A stretch of 64,000 bases of DNA from Citrobacter telavivensis (GCA_009363175.1 CP045205.1:310001-374000); one strand, 5' to 3'. Shown: positions 26,311 through 35,646, numbered from the stretch's first letter. Notes: generated by a model from the letters alone, not told the origin. Translations and numbers: made by a program.

Positions 26311-27108
26311 TTATAATTTTTTCCGAATTGTTCTTTCTTTTATTTTTTCTGCTCTTTCTGCAGCCTGGGCGAGTAGTCCAGCTTCTGACTGCAAAATTTT
26401 TTTCAGCGGTATGCCAAAATAAACCCGCATAAACCGCCAGATATCCCGCTGCGTCAACCCAATGTTTAGCGACGAAAAATAGAGACCAATCAGATCTTTA
26501 TCACGCCAGCGACGAGGAACTTTCGTACGAATCTGTGCCCTGTGTAGATCAATAACCGAAATCTTTAAGTCTTCTTTATTGCCTGAAAAAGGCAGATGCA
26601 GCAGGAAGTGACAGATATAACAATCACGGTGATTGATTCCGCCTGCGTGCATCTTGCGTACCATCGTGGCCACGCGGTCAATAAGCATCCACTTCACGTT
26701 GACGTCCGGTGGATTCGTTGCCCAATCCGCACAATAGTCTTCCAGACTGATGGTCGGAGTGAGATCTTCGGTAATAATGAACGAGGTTTTGGTCAGAGGA
26801 TTGAGCCCCTTCTCACCAAACCCAACGCCATACATGGTATCCACCCCCAAATTCTGAAGGCGATGAATAGCGTTCCACTCTCTGTCGGCGCCCAAAACCG
26901 GCATCCGCAGTGAGAGAAGATTTTTGACGATTTCCTTGAGAGAAGTCCCCCGATGCCATTTAAGGAAATAGCTTTTCCCCGCCAGTTCAAATCGCAGCGT
27001 ACGACGGGTTTCCAGTTCCCTGAAGACTTCACCCTGCAGCGTTTTGACTTCCTTAAACGCATCCTTACCGCGCCATAATGTGGCTAACGGTTCTTTCAAT
27101 TCAACCAT
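26311..27108 (-). CDS. waaP: WaaP, LPS core heptose I kinase
   Basis: Phosphorylates heptose I of the inner core, which stabilises the outer membrane. The ATG giving MVELKEPLATLWRGKDAF (265 aa, E. coli length) is used rather than a GTG-type start three codons earlier. It is a protein kinase-like fold: ITEDLTPTISLEDY hinge, GINHRDCYICHFLLH catalytic loop and ISVIDLHRAQ metal motif. Its start overlaps the end of waaG by 8 bases. Confidence 0.95.
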   Translation of the reverse strand: MVELKEPLATLWRGKDAFKEVKTLQGEVFRELETRRTLRFELAGKSYFLKWHRGTSLKEIVKNLLSLRMPVLGADREWNAIHRLQNLGVDTMYGVGFGEKGLNPLTKTSFIITEDLTPTISLEDYCADWATNPPDVNVKWMLIDRVATMVRKMHAGGINHRDCYICHFLLHLPFSGNKEDLKISVIDLHRAQIRTKVPRRWRDKDLIGLYFSSLNIGLTQRDIWRFMRVYFGIPLKKILQSEAGLLAQAAERAEKIKERTIRKKL

Positions 27109-28225
27109 CCAGACCACCTGTAATAATGTCCGCCGCCTTTTCCGGCAGACTGTACAAATCTTGCGTATCCGCGAAATGCCGTGCGTTTTCTGCCCACGCG
27201 GCGCGCAATGACGGCTGGGTCAACGCTTTACGTAAAATGTCGTTCAACGCGTCCTGCCGCCAGGGCTCTTCAATAACGTCACCACAGTTAGCCTGCGCAA
27301 TATAATGCGCATAGCCACAGACGGCAGAGGTCAACACCGGCAGACCTGCGGTAATGGCCTCCAGCAGAACAATTCCTGCCGCTTCCTGATAGGCCGGGTG
27401 CAGCAATAAATCGGCTGCGGCCATCAACTCCGCGACATCATTGCGCCCAGAGAAAAAATGCACATTGCTACGCACACCGCGTTTTTCCGCCAGCGCTTCA
27501 AATTTTCGCGGTTTATCCTGGCCGACAATATACAGAAGCGTATTATGCCGCAGCGCCGCCGGCAGTGAAGCAAGTGCTTCAATCGAGCGATCCACCCCTT
27601 TGCGGGTAAAATCAGAACCGACCTGCAACAATAAGTTTTGCTGCTCAGTAATACCGTTCTTCTGGCGAACTATTTCGCGGGCATTCGGGATTTGCGCACT
27701 GTATTTTCTGTCCGGGTAAATACCCGGAGGGAGAATATGAAAACGCTCCGCTTCGGTTTGATAGTGCTTCTGAAAATCAGCAATCTGTGTATCCGTCAGC
27801 ATTAATAACTGCGTTGACTTACCCTGCTCAAACGTTGCCCGTTCAAACGCCGCATAATGGCGATAACGAGAGGTCAGGCGGTAGAAAAAGCCTTTTTCCT
27901 GTGCAACCTTTTCGGCGTAACAAACATCAGCGGCAAAATAGACATCCAGACCAGGCATTTTGTTAAAACCCACGACCCGATCAACAGGATGTTCACGCAA
28001 ATGTGCCTGCACCCAGGCGTAATATTCCGCATTGCGCCCATGGTTGGTTCGCGATTTAACCGGTACGCGAATGAGTTCAAAAACATCCGGACATTCTCCG
28101 TCCCAGGATTGGGTATAAATACGGACCTGATGGCCGCGTGCGGCTACGGTCTGCGCAATGCGCATAAAGTCACGTTGTAATCCGCCGAACGGAAAATACT
28201 TATACAAACAAAAAGCCACGATCAT
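27101..28225 (-). CDS. waaG: LPS alpha-1,3-glucosyltransferase WaaG (GT4)
   Basis: Adds the first outer-core glucose to heptose II. It is a 374-aa GT-B fold enzyme of family GT4 with the N-terminal FGGLQRDFMRIA glycine loop, the VGSDFTRKGVDRSIEAL region and the donor site HPAYQEAAGIVLLEAITAGLPVL. It overlaps waaQ by 4 bases upstream and waaP downstream, forming the tightly packed start of the core operon. Confidence 0.96.
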   Translation of the reverse strand: MIVAFCLYKYFPFGGLQRDFMRIAQTVAARGHQVRIYTQSWDGECPDVFELIRVPVKSRTNHGRNAEYYAWVQAHLREHPVDRVVGFNKMPGLDVYFAADVCYAEKVAQEKGFFYRLTSRYRHYAAFERATFEQGKSTQLLMLTDTQIADFQKHYQTEAERFHILPPGIYPDRKYSAQIPNAREIVRQKNGITEQQNLLLQVGSDFTRKGVDRSIEALASLPAALRHNTLLYIVGQDKPRKFEALAEKRGVRSNVHFFSGRNDVAELMAAADLLLHPAYQEAAGIVLLEAITAGLPVLTSAVCGYAHYIAQANCGDVIEEPWRQDALNDILRKALTQPSLRAAWAENARHFADTQDLYSLPEKAADIITGGLDG

Positions 28226-29292
28226 ACCGGCGCATCCATTTCGATAATTTGCGCGTTCTGCGGCAACATTTTTTCCGTTGCTGCAATCACATCCTCAGCA
28301 GGAATAACGGACATATATTTTTTGTCACGGTCCAGTTCAGATCGTTTAGGCATGGCCTGATAGTCCCCAGCCCAAAACTGAATAATATTGTCGGTCCAGG
28401 GACGCCAGAAGACGTGATCGGTCGCACCAAACAGACATATCACCGGCGTTTTGACCGCTGCAGCAATATGCCCGGGCGCTGAATCGACACCAATGAAAAG
28501 TGCGGCATGATCAATCAGCGCGCCTAATTCCGGGAATCGGGTTTTACCCGCCAGTCCGGTGACCGGTTTGGTTTCACATCCCTGCGCAATCTCTTCCACG
28601 CACGCTAAATCGTCTGCAGAAGGACCTGATGTCAGCACCACCTGGTAGCCGCGACGCTCAAGAGCATCAATAACGCGGGAAAATTTGTCATTATCCCAGC
28701 ACTTAAATAACTGCCTTGCCGTGGGTTGAATCACCACATACTGACGATTCACGCCGAGTTGATGCAACTGTCGACGCATATTTTCCCAGTGCTCAGGCCG
28801 ATAGCTCATGGTCGTTTCGGTAACAACATGCTCCAGCTCCAGTGGTTTGAGCGCTGACAGCGTGCGTTCGACGACGTGTTCACCGGCGTAGGGAACGAGA
28901 TGGGTAAAACTCTGTTTCCAGAATGCAGACTGCCGGTTGGCGAAATCCTGGGATATTTTTACTCTTGCACGTAAAAAACGGACAATCAGCGCCACAATCC
29001 ACTGATCGGTCAGATTGATGACCAGATCATATTGGTTGTTGCGTAAAGTCTTAATCAGCGAAAGCGTATTTTTAATTTTCTCTGCCGCCCCCGTTCCCTT
29101 ATTACTGATGCCATAGAGGGCATTAATCTCGGGGTTTTCCGACAAAATAGGCATCGTATCCTGGTAAAGAAGCATATCGATTTTGGCGTCAGGATAGTTC
29201 TGCTTCAACGTACTGATGACGGGAGTGGTTAATAGCATATCCCCGTGGAAACGCATCTTGATGACCAGAATTTTTCGAAAAGGCTTTTCCAC
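28222..29292 (-). CDS. waaQ: LPS heptosyltransferase III WaaQ (GT9)
   Basis: Adds the branching third heptose to heptose II. It is a 356-aa GT9 protein beginning at a GTG (MEKPFRKILVIKMRFHGD), with AAGAG about 7 bases upstream. The donor-binding FIGVDSAPGHIAAAVKTPV and VIQPTARQLFKCWDNDKF segments are intact. First gene of the long core operon; a JUMPstart element lies 49 bases upstream. Confidence 0.95.
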   Translation of the reverse strand: MEKPFRKILVIKMRFHGDMLLTTPVISTLKQNYPDAKIDMLLYQDTMPILSENPEINALYGISNKGTGAAEKIKNTLSLIKTLRNNQYDLVINLTDQWIVALIVRFLRARVKISQDFANRQSAFWKQSFTHLVPYAGEHVVERTLSALKPLELEHVVTETTMSYRPEHWENMRRQLHQLGVNRQYVVIQPTARQLFKCWDNDKFSRVIDALERRGYQVVLTSGPSADDLACVEEIAQGCETKPVTGLAGKTRFPELGALIDHAALFIGVDSAPGHIAAAVKTPVICLFGATDHVFWRPWTDNIIQFWAGDYQAMPKRSELDRDKKYMSVIPAEDVIAATEKMLPQNAQIIEMDAPV

Positions 29293-29340
29293 ACGCGACT
29301 CTTTTGTTGTGATTGTCCGATAAAGTTAAGCAGAAAACAG

Positions 29341-29379
29341 CACGCTACCGCCCCAGGCTCAACAGCTACCCGATCACTG
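29341..29379 (-). promoter_or_regulatory. JUMPstart with ops element in the waaQ operon leader
   Basis: On the minus strand the 39-base stretch starts CAGTGATCGGGTAGCTG and ends with the ops core GGCGGTAGCGTG (29341-29352), nearly identical to the enterobacterial JUMPstart consensus. It lies in the untranslated leader of waaQ. RfaH binds ops on the paused polymerase and prevents early termination, so the long AT-rich operon depends on it. Confidence 0.93.
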
Positions 29380-29702
29380 ATATTGCACCGACTTTTACGC
29401 GCTAGTGTATCACTTCTTTCGCTGCGATCCGACTCGAATAAATTAACCACAAATAGGAGTTTTTTCTTTTTTAAATCAAATTGATATTAATCTAATCATC
29501 GCTTTTTACGTCACTGATTGACTCTGCAAACAACGGCAAGGCGGCAAAAATCAATAAATGGCATAAAAATGCAAAAAATCTGGGCCAGGCTGCCGGAATT
29601 AGTCGAACTTAAAGCTATTTAAGTCAAAAACGGGAAAAGTAATGGTAAAGCCCTGTCTAAATACATAGAATCCCCAGCACATCCATAAGCCAGCTATTTA
29701 CT
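29380..29702. other. Divergent intergenic region between waaQ and waaA
   Basis: About 320 non-coding bases between the JUMPstart and waaA. It must hold the start of the core operon transcript on the minus side and the waaA promoter on the plus side. AT-rich stretches (for example around 29460-29520) fit promoters, but no hexamer pair stands out clearly enough to call. Confidence 0.5.
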
Positions 29703-30980
29703 ATGCTCGAATTGCTTTACACCGCCCTTCTCTACCTTATTCAGCCTTTTATCTGGATACGGCTTTGGGTGCGCGGACGTAAAGCCCCGGCCTACCGTAA
29801 ACGCTGGGGTGAACGCTACGGTTTTTATCGCCGCCCCCTGAAACCGGGCGGAATTATGCTCCATTCCGTCTCTGTCGGCGAAACGCTGGCAGCCATTCCT
29901 TTGGTTCGCGCCCTGCGGCATCGCTATCCCGACCTGCCGATCACGGTCACCACGATGACGCCGACCGGCTCCGAGCGTGTCCAGTCCGCCTTCGGTAGCG
30001 ATGTTCAGCACGTCTATCTGCCTTATGATTTACCTGATGCGCTGGGACGCTTCCTGAACCAGGTCGATCCTAAGCTGGTACTGATCATGGAAACGGAGCT
30101 GTGGCCGAACCTGATTGCCGCGCTGCATAAACGCCATATTCCGCTGGTCATCGCCAATGCGCGTCTTTCTGCTCGCTCCGCTGACGGTTACGCGAAGCTG
30201 GGGAAATTTATCCGCCGAATCCTCCGCCGTATTACGCTAATTGCGGCGCAAAATGAAGAGGATGGTCAGCGCTTTGTGACGCTGGGCGCGAAGAACAACC
30301 AGGTGACCGTCACCGGCAGTCTGAAGTTCGATATCTCCGTGACGCCACAGCTCGCTGCGAAGGCGGTTACGTTACGTCGCCAGTGGGCGCCGCATCGCCC
30401 GGTATGGATCGCAACCAGTACCCATGATGGCGAAGAGAGTATTGTGATCGCCGCGCATCAGGCATTGCTACACCAGTTCCCCAACCTGCTATTGATTCTG
30501 GTCCCGCGTCATCCGGAACGTTTCCCGGATGCGATTAACCTCGTACGTGAAGCCGGACTAAGCTATACAACACGTTCCTCCGGTGAAGTTCCTTCAGCCA
30601 GTACACAGGTCGTTGTGGGTGATACGATGGGTGAACTGATGCTACTTTACGGAATTGCAGATCTGGCGTTTGTCGGGGGATCTCTGGTTGAGCGTGGCGG
30701 ACACAATCCGCTGGAAGCCGCGGCCCACGCGATTCCCGTGCTAATGGGGCCTCACACATTCAACTTCAAAGATATCTGCGCCCGTCTGGAGCAGGCCAGC
30801 GGTTTGATTACGGTCACGGATGCCACAAGCCTCGCTAAAGAGGTTTCCTCTTTACTGACCGATGCCGATTATCGTAATTTCTATGGTCGTCACGCAGTTG
30901 AAGTTCTCTATCAAAACCAGGGCGCACTACAACGCCTACTGCAACTGCTGGAACCTTATCTGCCACCGAAAACGCATTGA
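29703..30980 (+). CDS. waaA: Kdo transferase WaaA (bifunctional)
   Basis: Adds two Kdo residues to lipid IVA; an essential step at the inner membrane. It has 425 aa as in E. coli. An N-terminal membrane-anchoring helix (LYTALLYLIQPFIWIRLWV) is followed by a GT-B fold with HSVSVGET, METELWPN and the donor-site GGSLVERGGHNPLEAAA. It is directly followed by coaD, whose ATG lies 8 bases past the stop. Confidence 0.97.
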   Translation: MLELLYTALLYLIQPFIWIRLWVRGRKAPAYRKRWGERYGFYRRPLKPGGIMLHSVSVGETLAAIPLVRALRHRYPDLPITVTTMTPTGSERVQSAFGSDVQHVYLPYDLPDALGRFLNQVDPKLVLIMETELWPNLIAALHKRHIPLVIANARLSARSADGYAKLGKFIRRILRRITLIAAQNEEDGQRFVTLGAKNNQVTVTGSLKFDISVTPQLAAKAVTLRRQWAPHRPVWIATSTHDGEESIVIAAHQALLHQFPNLLLILVPRHPERFPDAINLVREAGLSYTTRSSGEVPSASTQVVVGDTMGELMLLYGIADLAFVGGSLVERGGHNPLEAAAHAIPVLMGPHTFNFKDICARLEQASGLITVTDATSLAKEVSSLLTDADYRNFYGRHAVEVLYQNQGALQRLLQLLEPYLPPKTH

Positions 30981-30988
30981 GGGCTGTT

Positions 30989-31468
30989 ATGCAAAAACGG
31001 GCGATTTATCCAGGCACTTTTGATCCGTTGACGAACGGCCATATCGATATCATCACGCGTGCTACGCAGATGTTTGACCATGTCATTCTGGCAATTGCGG
31101 CAAGTCCCGGTAAAAAACCAATGTTCACCCTTGAAGAGCGCGTTGCGCTGGCTCAGCTGGCTACAGCCCATCTGCCCGGCGTTGAAGTCCTGGGCTTTAG
31201 CGATCTGATGGCAAATTTTGCGCGTGAGCAGCAGGCCAATATCCTGATTCGTGGATTGCGCGCCGTTGCGGATTTTGAATACGAAATGCAACTGGCCCAT
31301 ATGAATCGTCATTTGATGCCGGAACTGGAAAGCGTCTTTCTGATGCCTTCTAAAGAGTGGTCCTTCATCTCGTCGTCACTGGTGAAAGAAGTGGCCCGCC
31401 ATCAGGGTGATGTCACCCACTTCCTGCCAGAGAATATTCATCAGGCGCTGCTGGCTAAGCTCAAATAG
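30989..31468 (+). CDS. coaD: Pantetheine-phosphate adenylyltransferase
   Basis: Fourth step of coenzyme A synthesis: 4'-phosphopantetheine plus ATP gives dephospho-CoA. The ATG at 30989 gives 159 aa, the E. coli length; a TTG four codons upstream that overlaps waaA is less likely. It is a nucleotidyltransferase fold with the HxGH-type motif in YPGTFDPLTNGHIDI and the C-terminal SSSLVKEVA segment that binds ATP. Confidence 0.97.
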   Translation: MQKRAIYPGTFDPLTNGHIDIITRATQMFDHVILAIAASPGKKPMFTLEERVALAQLATAHLPGVEVLGFSDLMANFAREQQANILIRGLRAVADFEYEMQLAHMNRHLMPELESVFLMPSKEWSFISSSLVKEVARHQGDVTHFLPENIHQALLAKLK

Positions 31469-31487
31469 CGTCCCTGGGCCGGGACGC
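31468..31487. terminator. Hairpin between convergent coaD and mutM
   Basis: Perfect 7-bp stem GCGTCCC/GGGACGC with a 6-base loop, starting at the last base of the coaD stop. The following bases are only weakly T-rich (TTCACCTTACTTC), with TATTTG on the minus side. Probable two-way transcript end. Confidence 0.55.
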
Positions 31488-31493
31488 TTCACC

Positions 31494-32303
31494 TTACTTC
31501 TGGCACTGACGGCAATAGTACGTCGCGCGCTGTGCGTGTTTCGATGCCACGATCGGCGTTCCACACACCCTGCACGGTTCGCCTTTGCGGCCATAGACCT
31601 GTAGCTCCTGAGCAAAATAGCCCGGTTTACCGTCGCTTTGCAGAAAATCTTTCAATGTCGTCCCGCCCTGTTCTATTGAGCGCAGCAAAACGGCCTTAAT
31701 CACGCGCGCCAGCAGCTCATATTCGGCCTGCGACAGCGACGACGCCAGACGGTCAGGATGAATGCCGGCAGCAAACAGGGATTCACTGGCATAGATGTTC
31801 CCAACTCCCACCACCAGTTTGTTATCCATCAACCAGGGTTTAATCGCCGTTTTCTTCTTCGCACACTTCTGTTGCAGGTATTCACCATTGAAATCGTCGC
31901 TCAACGGTTCAGGGCCGAGATGCGCCAGCACGTTGTGCCCTTCCAGCGCTTTCGTCCACAGCCAGGCGCCAAAGCGACGGGGATCGGTGTAGCGCAGGAC
32001 TTTACCATTACTCATCACTAAATCGACGTGGTCGTGTTTTTCTGCCGGAAGTTCTTCAGGAAGGATACGCAAACTGCCCGACATCCCCAGATGGATGATT
32101 ATCCAGCCATCGGGCAGTTCCAGCAGAAGATATTTCGCACGACGCTGAACGCTGAGCACCGGTTTGTCGCTCAGACGGTAGATCTCTTCTGACACCGGCC
32201 AACGCAGACGTCCATTACGCACATTGGCATGCAGAATGGTTGCCCCGACCAGGTGCGGCTCAATACCGCGGCGGCTGGTTTCGACTTCAGGTAATTCAGG
32301 CAT
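31494..32303 (-). CDS. mutM: Formamidopyrimidine-DNA glycosylase (8-oxoguanine repair)
   Basis: Removes 8-oxoguanine and FapyG and nicks the abasic site. It has 269 aa as in E. coli. The catalytic N-terminus PELPEVE (Pro after Met is the nucleophile, Glu next) is intact, as are the helix-two-turn-helix (VGVGNIYASE) and the C-terminal zinc finger CRVCGTPI...CRQCQK. It is downstream of rpmBG on the same strand, with a terminator in between. Confidence 0.97.
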   Translation of the reverse strand: MPELPEVETSRRGIEPHLVGATILHANVRNGRLRWPVSEEIYRLSDKPVLSVQRRAKYLLLELPDGWIIIHLGMSGSLRILPEELPAEKHDHVDLVMSNGKVLRYTDPRRFGAWLWTKALEGHNVLAHLGPEPLSDDFNGEYLQQKCAKKKTAIKPWLMDNKLVVGVGNIYASESLFAAGIHPDRLASSLSQAEYELLARVIKAVLLRSIEQGGTTLKDFLQSDGKPGYFAQELQVYGRKGEPCRVCGTPIVASKHAQRATYYCRQCQK

Positions 32304-32358
32304 AACGTCTCCGGCTGTGTATCAGGTCTCACTAATATGGGGATGGCCAGAAAACAAA

Positions 32359-32380
32359 AAACCCCGCCGAGGCGAGGTTT
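32359..32380 (-). terminator. Rho-independent terminator after rpmG
   Basis: Read on the minus strand, AACCTCGCC pairs with GGCGGGGTT (one T-G pair) around a 2-3 base loop, followed by a run of T. It lies about 20 bases past the rpmG stop, before mutM. Confidence 0.85.
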
Positions 32381-32401
32381 TTCATTACAGCAAAGCGGAA
32401 A

Positions 32402-32569
32402 TTACTTAATTTTCGCTTCTTTGTAGAGAACGTGCTGACGGACAACTGGATCGAACTTTTTCAGTTCCAGTTTTTCCGGCTTAGTACGTTTGTTCTTCGT
32501 GGTGGTATAGAAGTGACCAGTACCAGCAGAAGAAACCAGCTTGATCTTCTCACGAATACCTTTAGCCAT
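32402..32569 (-). CDS. rpmG: 50S ribosomal protein L33
   Basis: A 55-aa basic protein beginning MAKGIREKIKLVSSAGTGH and ending LYKEAKIK, the E. coli L33 length. The segment TTKNKRTKPEKLELKKFDP is the conserved body. It carries no zinc-binding Cys ribbon, so it is the Cys-minus form. It lies 20 bases after rpmB in the conserved rpmB-rpmG operon. Found by translating the minus strand directly. Confidence 0.97.
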   Translation of the reverse strand: MAKGIREKIKLVSSAGTGHFYTTTKNKRTKPEKLELKKFDPVVRQHVLYKEAKIK

Positions 32570-32589
32570 GATTTATTTCCTCTTAGTAC

Positions 32590-32826
32590 TTAGTACTTTT
32601 CGCCACGGGCACGCAGTTCAGACAGAACTGTTTCGATGCCTTTCTTATCAATTACACGCATACCTTTAGCAGATACACGCAGGGTGACAAAACGCTTTTC
32701 GCTCTCAACCCAGAAACGGTGAGAGTGCAGGTTAGGCAGAAAACGGCGTTTAGTCGCGTTCAGTGCGTGGGAACGGTTGTTACCGGTCACCGGACGCTTG
32801 CCAGTAACTTGGCAGACTCGGGACAT
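32590..32826 (-). CDS. rpmB: 50S ribosomal protein L28
   Basis: A 78-aa basic protein of the large subunit, at the E. coli length: MSRVCQVTGKRPVTGNNRSHA then LPNLHSHRFWVESEKRFVTLRVS. First gene of rpmB-rpmG. The 216-base gap upstream to radC should hold its promoter. Confidence 0.98.
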   Translation of the reverse strand: MSRVCQVTGKRPVTGNNRSHALNATKRRFLPNLHSHRFWVESEKRFVTLRVSAKGMRVIDKKGIETVLSELRARGEKY

Positions 32827-33042
32827 GTCTATTCTCCAAAAATCAAATTAGCTCGAGCTTCGTATGGGGTATCGGCGCCTCGTCAGGCTTTACAGCCCGG
32901 TCATCGCGGTTCTAAGCGAACACTCGATTGCCAGGCCCAAATGCCAAACCCGAGATTCTCAAAGGTGGCGTAGTATACGCTGAGTCAGCGATGTGCTCAA
33001 GTCCCGAACAGACAAAGATCCCGATGGATCGCGCAAAGTGCG

Positions 33043-33708
33043 TCAAATCCAACCACGTTCCGCAAACGAAACGTACTCTCCGCGTCCAATGACAAGGTGA
33101 TCAAGCACACGGATATCCATGAACTGACAGCATTTTACGACACGCTCAGTGATAAGTTTATCCGCTTTACTCGGCTCTGCACACCCCGACGGATGATTAT
33201 GTGCAAGGATCACCGCAGATGCATTGATTTTTATCGCTTCACGAATAATTTCACGCGGATGAATCTCAACATGGGTGAGGGTGCCAGAAAAAAGGCGGCT
33301 ATGTTTAATGACCTTGTGTTGGGAATCGAGAAAAACCACCATAAAAACTTCTCGCCCTTCCCCCGCAAATTGACTCTGCAAAAAATCCCGTGTTAACAAC
33401 GGGCTGAGTAACGGGTTCGAGCCTTTTATTTGTACTTCATAAAAGCGACGGGCCAGCTCCGCAATGCCTTTAAGCTGCGCGTATTTTGCCACGCCAATCC
33501 CTGTCACCGTACTGAACTGCGAGTAGTCCGCCGTCAACAAGCTATAGAGAGAGCCAAAATGTTCCAGGATCTCTTTTGCCAGCGTAAAGACATCTTTTCC
33601 GGGCGTTCCAGTCCGCAAGAAGAGCGCCAGCAGTTCATCATCCGTCAGCGTATCTACCCCAAGTGCCAACAGTTTTTCCCTTGGCAATACATACTCAGCA
33701 GTTTCCAT
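33043..33708 (-). CDS. radC: RadC family JAB/MPN-domain protein (YicR)
   Basis: Predicted metal-dependent JAMM-fold protein of unclear function. The ATG at 33708 (221 aa, METAEYVLPRE) is chosen because GGAGG lies 7 bases upstream; a GTG two codons earlier is too close to that site. An N-terminal helix-hairpin-helix region (VTGIGVAKYAQLKGI) is followed by the JAMM motif LAHNHPSGCAEPSKAD. An old link to DNA repair was not upheld for E. coli. Divergent from coaBC. Confidence 0.94.
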   Translation of the reverse strand: METAEYVLPREKLLALGVDTLTDDELLALFLRTGTPGKDVFTLAKEILEHFGSLYSLLTADYSQFSTVTGIGVAKYAQLKGIAELARRFYEVQIKGSNPLLSPLLTRDFLQSQFAGEGREVFMVVFLDSQHKVIKHSRLFSGTLTHVEIHPREIIREAIKINASAVILAHNHPSGCAEPSKADKLITERVVKCCQFMDIRVLDHLVIGRGEYVSFAERGWI

Positions 33709-33881
33709 CCCCACACCTCCTTATGCCAGCACGAATGGTGGCATAGCCATGAGGGGGAATCGACGTACAATTTCCACTCCTGCGTAGCGCCTCGCAAAGT
33801 GATTCATGGGTGAGCGCACGACAGTTTACGGATTGTGATAAAATATCCGCCTTCTGGTGTAATCCAACAGGAAAGATCATG

Positions 33882-35102
33882 ATGAGCCTGGCCGGTAAAA
33901 AAATCGTTCTCGGCGTCAGCGGCGGCATTGCTGCCTACAAAACCCCTGAACTGGTGCGTCGTCTGCGCGAACGCGGTGCCGATGTCCGTGTGGCAATGAC
34001 CGAGGCGGCTAAAGCCTTTATTACCCCACTCAGCTTACAGGCGGTTTCCGGGTATCCCGTTTCCGACAGTCTGCTGGATCCCGCGGCAGAAGCCGCGATG
34101 GGCCATATTGAGTTGGGGAAATGGGCCGACCTGGTGATTCTCGCCCCTGCCACCGCAGACCTTATCGCGCGTGTCGCAGCCGGCATGGCAAACGATCTGG
34201 TGTCCACGATTTGTCTGGCGACACCTGCGCCCATTGCCGTTTTACCGGCGATGAACCAGCAGATGTATCGGGCTGCGGCGACTCAGCACAATCTGGACGT
34301 TCTGACTTCCCGTGGGTTGCTCATCTGGGGGCCGGACAGCGGCAGCCAGGCATGCGGTGACGTGGGTCCGGGTCGCATGCTGGATCCCTTAACGATTGTC
34401 GATATGGCCGCGGCGCATTTCTCCCCTGTCAACGATCTGCAACATCTCAATATCATGATTACCGCGGGCCCGACGCGTGAACCGCTCGACCCGGTGCGTT
34501 ACATTTCCAACCACAGCTCAGGTAAGATGGGGTTTGCCATCGCCGCTGCGGCCGCCCGTCGTGGGGCGAACGTTACGCTGGTCACCGGCCCCGTGTCGTT
34601 ACCCACGCCGCCTTTTGTACAGCGTGTCGATGTGATGACCGCTCTGGAGATGGAAGCAGCAGTGCAATCCGCCGTACAACAGCAACATATTTTTATCGGC
34701 TGTGCTGCGGTAGCAGACTATCGCGCCGCCGTTGTCGCACCGGAAAAAATTAAGAAACAGGCAACGCAGGGTGATGAATTAACAATAAAAATGGTCAAAA
34801 ACCCGGATATCATCGCCGGGGTTGCCGCACGTAAAGACCATCGTCCCTATGTCGTTGGGTTTGCCGCGGAAACGAATAATGTGGAAGAATACGCCCGGCA
34901 AAAACGTAACCGCAAAAATCTTGATTTGATCTGTGCAAACGATGTTTCACTCTCAACTCAAGGATTTAATAGCGACAGCAACGCTCTACACCTTTTCTGG
35001 CAGGATGGAGATAAAGTCTTACCGCTTGCGCGCAAAGCACTCCTTGGCCAATTATTACTCGACGAGATCGTGACCCTTTATGATGAAAAAAATCGACGTT
35101 AA
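33882..35102 (+). CDS. coaBC: Bifunctional PPC synthetase / PPC decarboxylase CoaBC (Dfp)
   Basis: Joins phosphopantothenate to cysteine and decarboxylates the product on the way to CoA. The start at MSLAGKKIVLGVSGG gives 406 aa, the E. coli length; ATG at 33879 is directly adjacent, and AGGAAA lies upstream. The N-terminal flavin decarboxylase domain (catalytic His in MGHIELGKWAD, PAMNQQMY, Cys in GSQACGDVGPGRM) is followed by the C-terminal CTP-dependent synthetase domain (TAGPTREPLDPVRYISNHSSG). It overlaps dut by 23 bases. Confidence 0.96.
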   Translation: MSLAGKKIVLGVSGGIAAYKTPELVRRLRERGADVRVAMTEAAKAFITPLSLQAVSGYPVSDSLLDPAAEAAMGHIELGKWADLVILAPATADLIARVAAGMANDLVSTICLATPAPIAVLPAMNQQMYRAAATQHNLDVLTSRGLLIWGPDSGSQACGDVGPGRMLDPLTIVDMAAAHFSPVNDLQHLNIMITAGPTREPLDPVRYISNHSSGKMGFAIAAAAARRGANVTLVTGPVSLPTPPFVQRVDVMTALEMEAAVQSAVQQQHIFIGCAAVADYRAAVVAPEKIKKQATQGDELTIKMVKNPDIIAGVAARKDHRPYVVGFAAETNNVEEYARQKRNRKNLDLICANDVSLSTQGFNSDSNALHLFWQDGDKVLPLARKALLGQLLLDEIVTLYDEKNRR

Positions 35103-35538
35103 GATTCTGGATCCGCGTGTTGGCAAGCAATTCCCGCTGCCGACGTATGCCACCTCCGGTTCCGCCGGACTTGACCTGCGGGCCTGTCTTGATGACGCCG
35201 TAGAACTGGCGCCGGGCGCAACCACGCTGCTGCCAACCGGGCTGGCTATTCATATCGCCGATCCGTCTCTGGCTGCCGTCATCCTGCCGCGTTCGGGTCT
35301 GGGCCATAAGCATGGTATCGTGCTGGGCAACCTGGTGGGGTTGATTGACTCTGACTATCAGGGGCAACTGATGGTGTCCGTCTGGAACCGCGGTCAGGAC
35401 AGTTTCACCATTGAGCCGGGTGAACGCATCGCACAGATGGTCTTTGTGCCGGTTGTGCAGGCCGAATTTAACCTGGTGGAAGAGTTTGATGCCACTCACC
35501 GTGGTGAAGGCGGTTTCGGCCATTCCGGTCGTAAGTAA
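35080..35538 (+). CDS. dut: Deoxyuridine triphosphatase (dUTPase)
   Basis: Hydrolyses dUTP to dUMP, keeping uracil out of DNA and feeding dTMP synthesis. It has 152 aa as in E. coli. All five trimeric dUTPase motifs are visible: SAGLDLRA, PRSGLGHKHG, GLIDSDYQGQL, ERIAQMVFVP and the C-terminal GEGGFGHSGR arm. The gene starts inside the end of coaBC. Confidence 0.97.
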   Translation: MMKKIDVKILDPRVGKQFPLPTYATSGSAGLDLRACLDDAVELAPGATTLLPTGLAIHIADPSLAAVILPRSGLGHKHGIVLGNLVGLIDSDYQGQLMVSVWNRGQDSFTIEPGERIAQMVFVPVVQAEFNLVEEFDATHRGEGGFGHSGRK

Positions 35539-35646
35539 GAAAGTTACGCATCCCGATAACGTCATAACATCACCGCAAGCCCTGTGTTTGCGGTCATAGT
35601 GTGGATGCTCGCCTGCAAGTGCTTATTTTCAGGGGTATTTTGTAAC

